Shown here: piece by piece, positions 63,771 through 64,000 of the stretch | How the letters are laid out: every line of letters begins with the position of its first letter | Numbering within the stretch: the first letter of the stretch is position 1 | Origin: Bosea sp. RAC05 | Lineage (GTDB): Bacteria > Pseudomonadota > Alphaproteobacteria > Rhizobiales > Beijerinckiaceae | Assembly (NCBI RefSeq): GCF_001713455.1 | Contig: NZ_CP016464.1 | Coordinates: 557,501 to 621,500, forward strand | Length of the DNA stretch: 64,000 nt | Direction of reading: 5' to 3' | The notes under the pieces: generated by a model | Databases searched by the model: none | What the model was told of the DNA's origin: nothing | The model's input: the letters and a program-made list of their open reading frames with translations, nothing else | Program-made: the position numbers and the translations under genes

Positions 63771-64000
63771 GCGCTCACACGCCGCGTCCCGACACAGCCA
63801 GCGGGTTGATCGAGACCGATCAGCGCTCGCGCGAGATCTTCCGCCAGATCGTCGATGGTTTCCTGACCACGGGCGAGCCGGTCGGCTCGCGCAACATCGC
63901 CCGCCTGCTGCCGATGGCGCTGTCGCCGGCGACGGTGCGCAACGTCATGACCGATCTCGAACTGGCGGGGCTGATCTACGCCCCCCACACCTCGGCCGGG
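63767..64000 (+). CDS. hrcA: Heat-inducible transcription repressor HrcA, partial (3' end outside window)
   Basis: The first 78 residues run to the right edge. The N-terminal winged helix is clear ([57 protein letters not shown]). HrcA binds CIRCE operators of groESL and other chaperone genes; I find no CIRCE element in this window, and dnaK here instead has a sigma-32-type promoter. It is divergent from rph. Confidence 0.93.
   Translation, partial: MSAHTPRPDTASGLIETDQRSREIFRQIVDGFLTTGEPVGSRNIARLLPMALSPATVRNVMTDLELAGLIYAPHTSAG

Overview
The window is a high-GC, densely coded chromosomal segment of an alphaproteobacterium. Its content points to the Hyphomicrobiales (Rhizobiales), possibly a Bosea-like lineage. 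The reasons are the gene neighbourhoods rsmI-yraN-SGNH hydrolase-gshB and hemW-rdgB-rph//hrcA, a SAM-II type riboswitch, EcfG-type stress promoters, a HisKA_2 (HWE-like) kinase, and palindromic intergenic repeats. The genus is inference. I see no phage, insertion sequence, CRISPR array, rRNA or tRNA; this is core and metabolic chromosome, cut inside a gene at each edge.

Layout. 1-5.4 kb: 3' end of an unusual ABC transporter ATPase, a methyltransferase-like protein, an LPG-synthase-type membrane protein, a tail-anchored protein, an MFS drug exporter and a cold-shock protein. 5.5-11.6 kb: two small-molecule catabolic enzymes, polA and an AI-2E-type permease. 11.6-14 kb: a stress-type membrane module (YqjD/ElaB-like and holin-like proteins) behind an EcfG-type promoter, then a CHASE3/HisKA_2 kinase. 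14-17.8 kb (minus): cysK-GNAT, with an Rrf2 regulator, dut and coaBC upstream. 17.8-22 kb: a periplasmic copper chaperone, then a methionine uptake operon with a strong promoter, a SAM-II riboswitch, a 21-codon leader ORF ending in tandem Cys codons, a GC hairpin, a small unknown ORF, metN, metI and metQ, closed by a clear terminator. 22-26.1 kb: a two-part beta-propeller secreted protein, an XRE/MmyB-like regulator divergent from a membrane protein, and a CsbD stress protein.

26.2-33.7 kb: dnaK-dnaJ with a sigma-32-like promoter, a secreted unknown, a DsbD/ScsB-type reductase and a periplasmic thioredoxin-like partner. 33.7-41.3 kb: ugpBAEC (minus) behind a likely Pho box, divergent from an operon of FAH-type dehydratase, PfkB kinase and trans-3-hydroxyproline dehydratase-like enzyme. 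41.3-46.3 kb: an Ada-like regulator/MGMT, a TacA-TacT-type toxin-antitoxin pair, DUF2244//nth, a lipoprotein and an SDR. 46.3-55.6 kb (minus): a complete nucleoside uptake and salvage operon (BMP lipoprotein-family binding protein, ABC ATPase, two permeases, cdd, purine nucleoside phosphorylase, deoC, deoA) followed by a ghrA-like gene. 55.7-64 kb: a ThiF/MoeB-like enzyme, gshB, SGNH hydrolase, yraN, rsmI, an LpoA-like lipoprotein, hemW, rdgB, rph and the 5' end of hrcA.

Themes. Sulfur use is spread over cysK, the Rrf2 regulator, coaBC, the met operon and gshB. Several genes (polA, the XRE regulator, nth, probably the ThiF-like gene, the kinase, and a 9-codon ORF ahead of hrcA) have a -10-like box about 6-7 nt before the ATG and no ribosome-binding site, which suggests leaderless transcripts. 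The most novel-looking element is the layered met leader: riboswitch, Cys-Cys leader peptide and hairpin in one 5' region.
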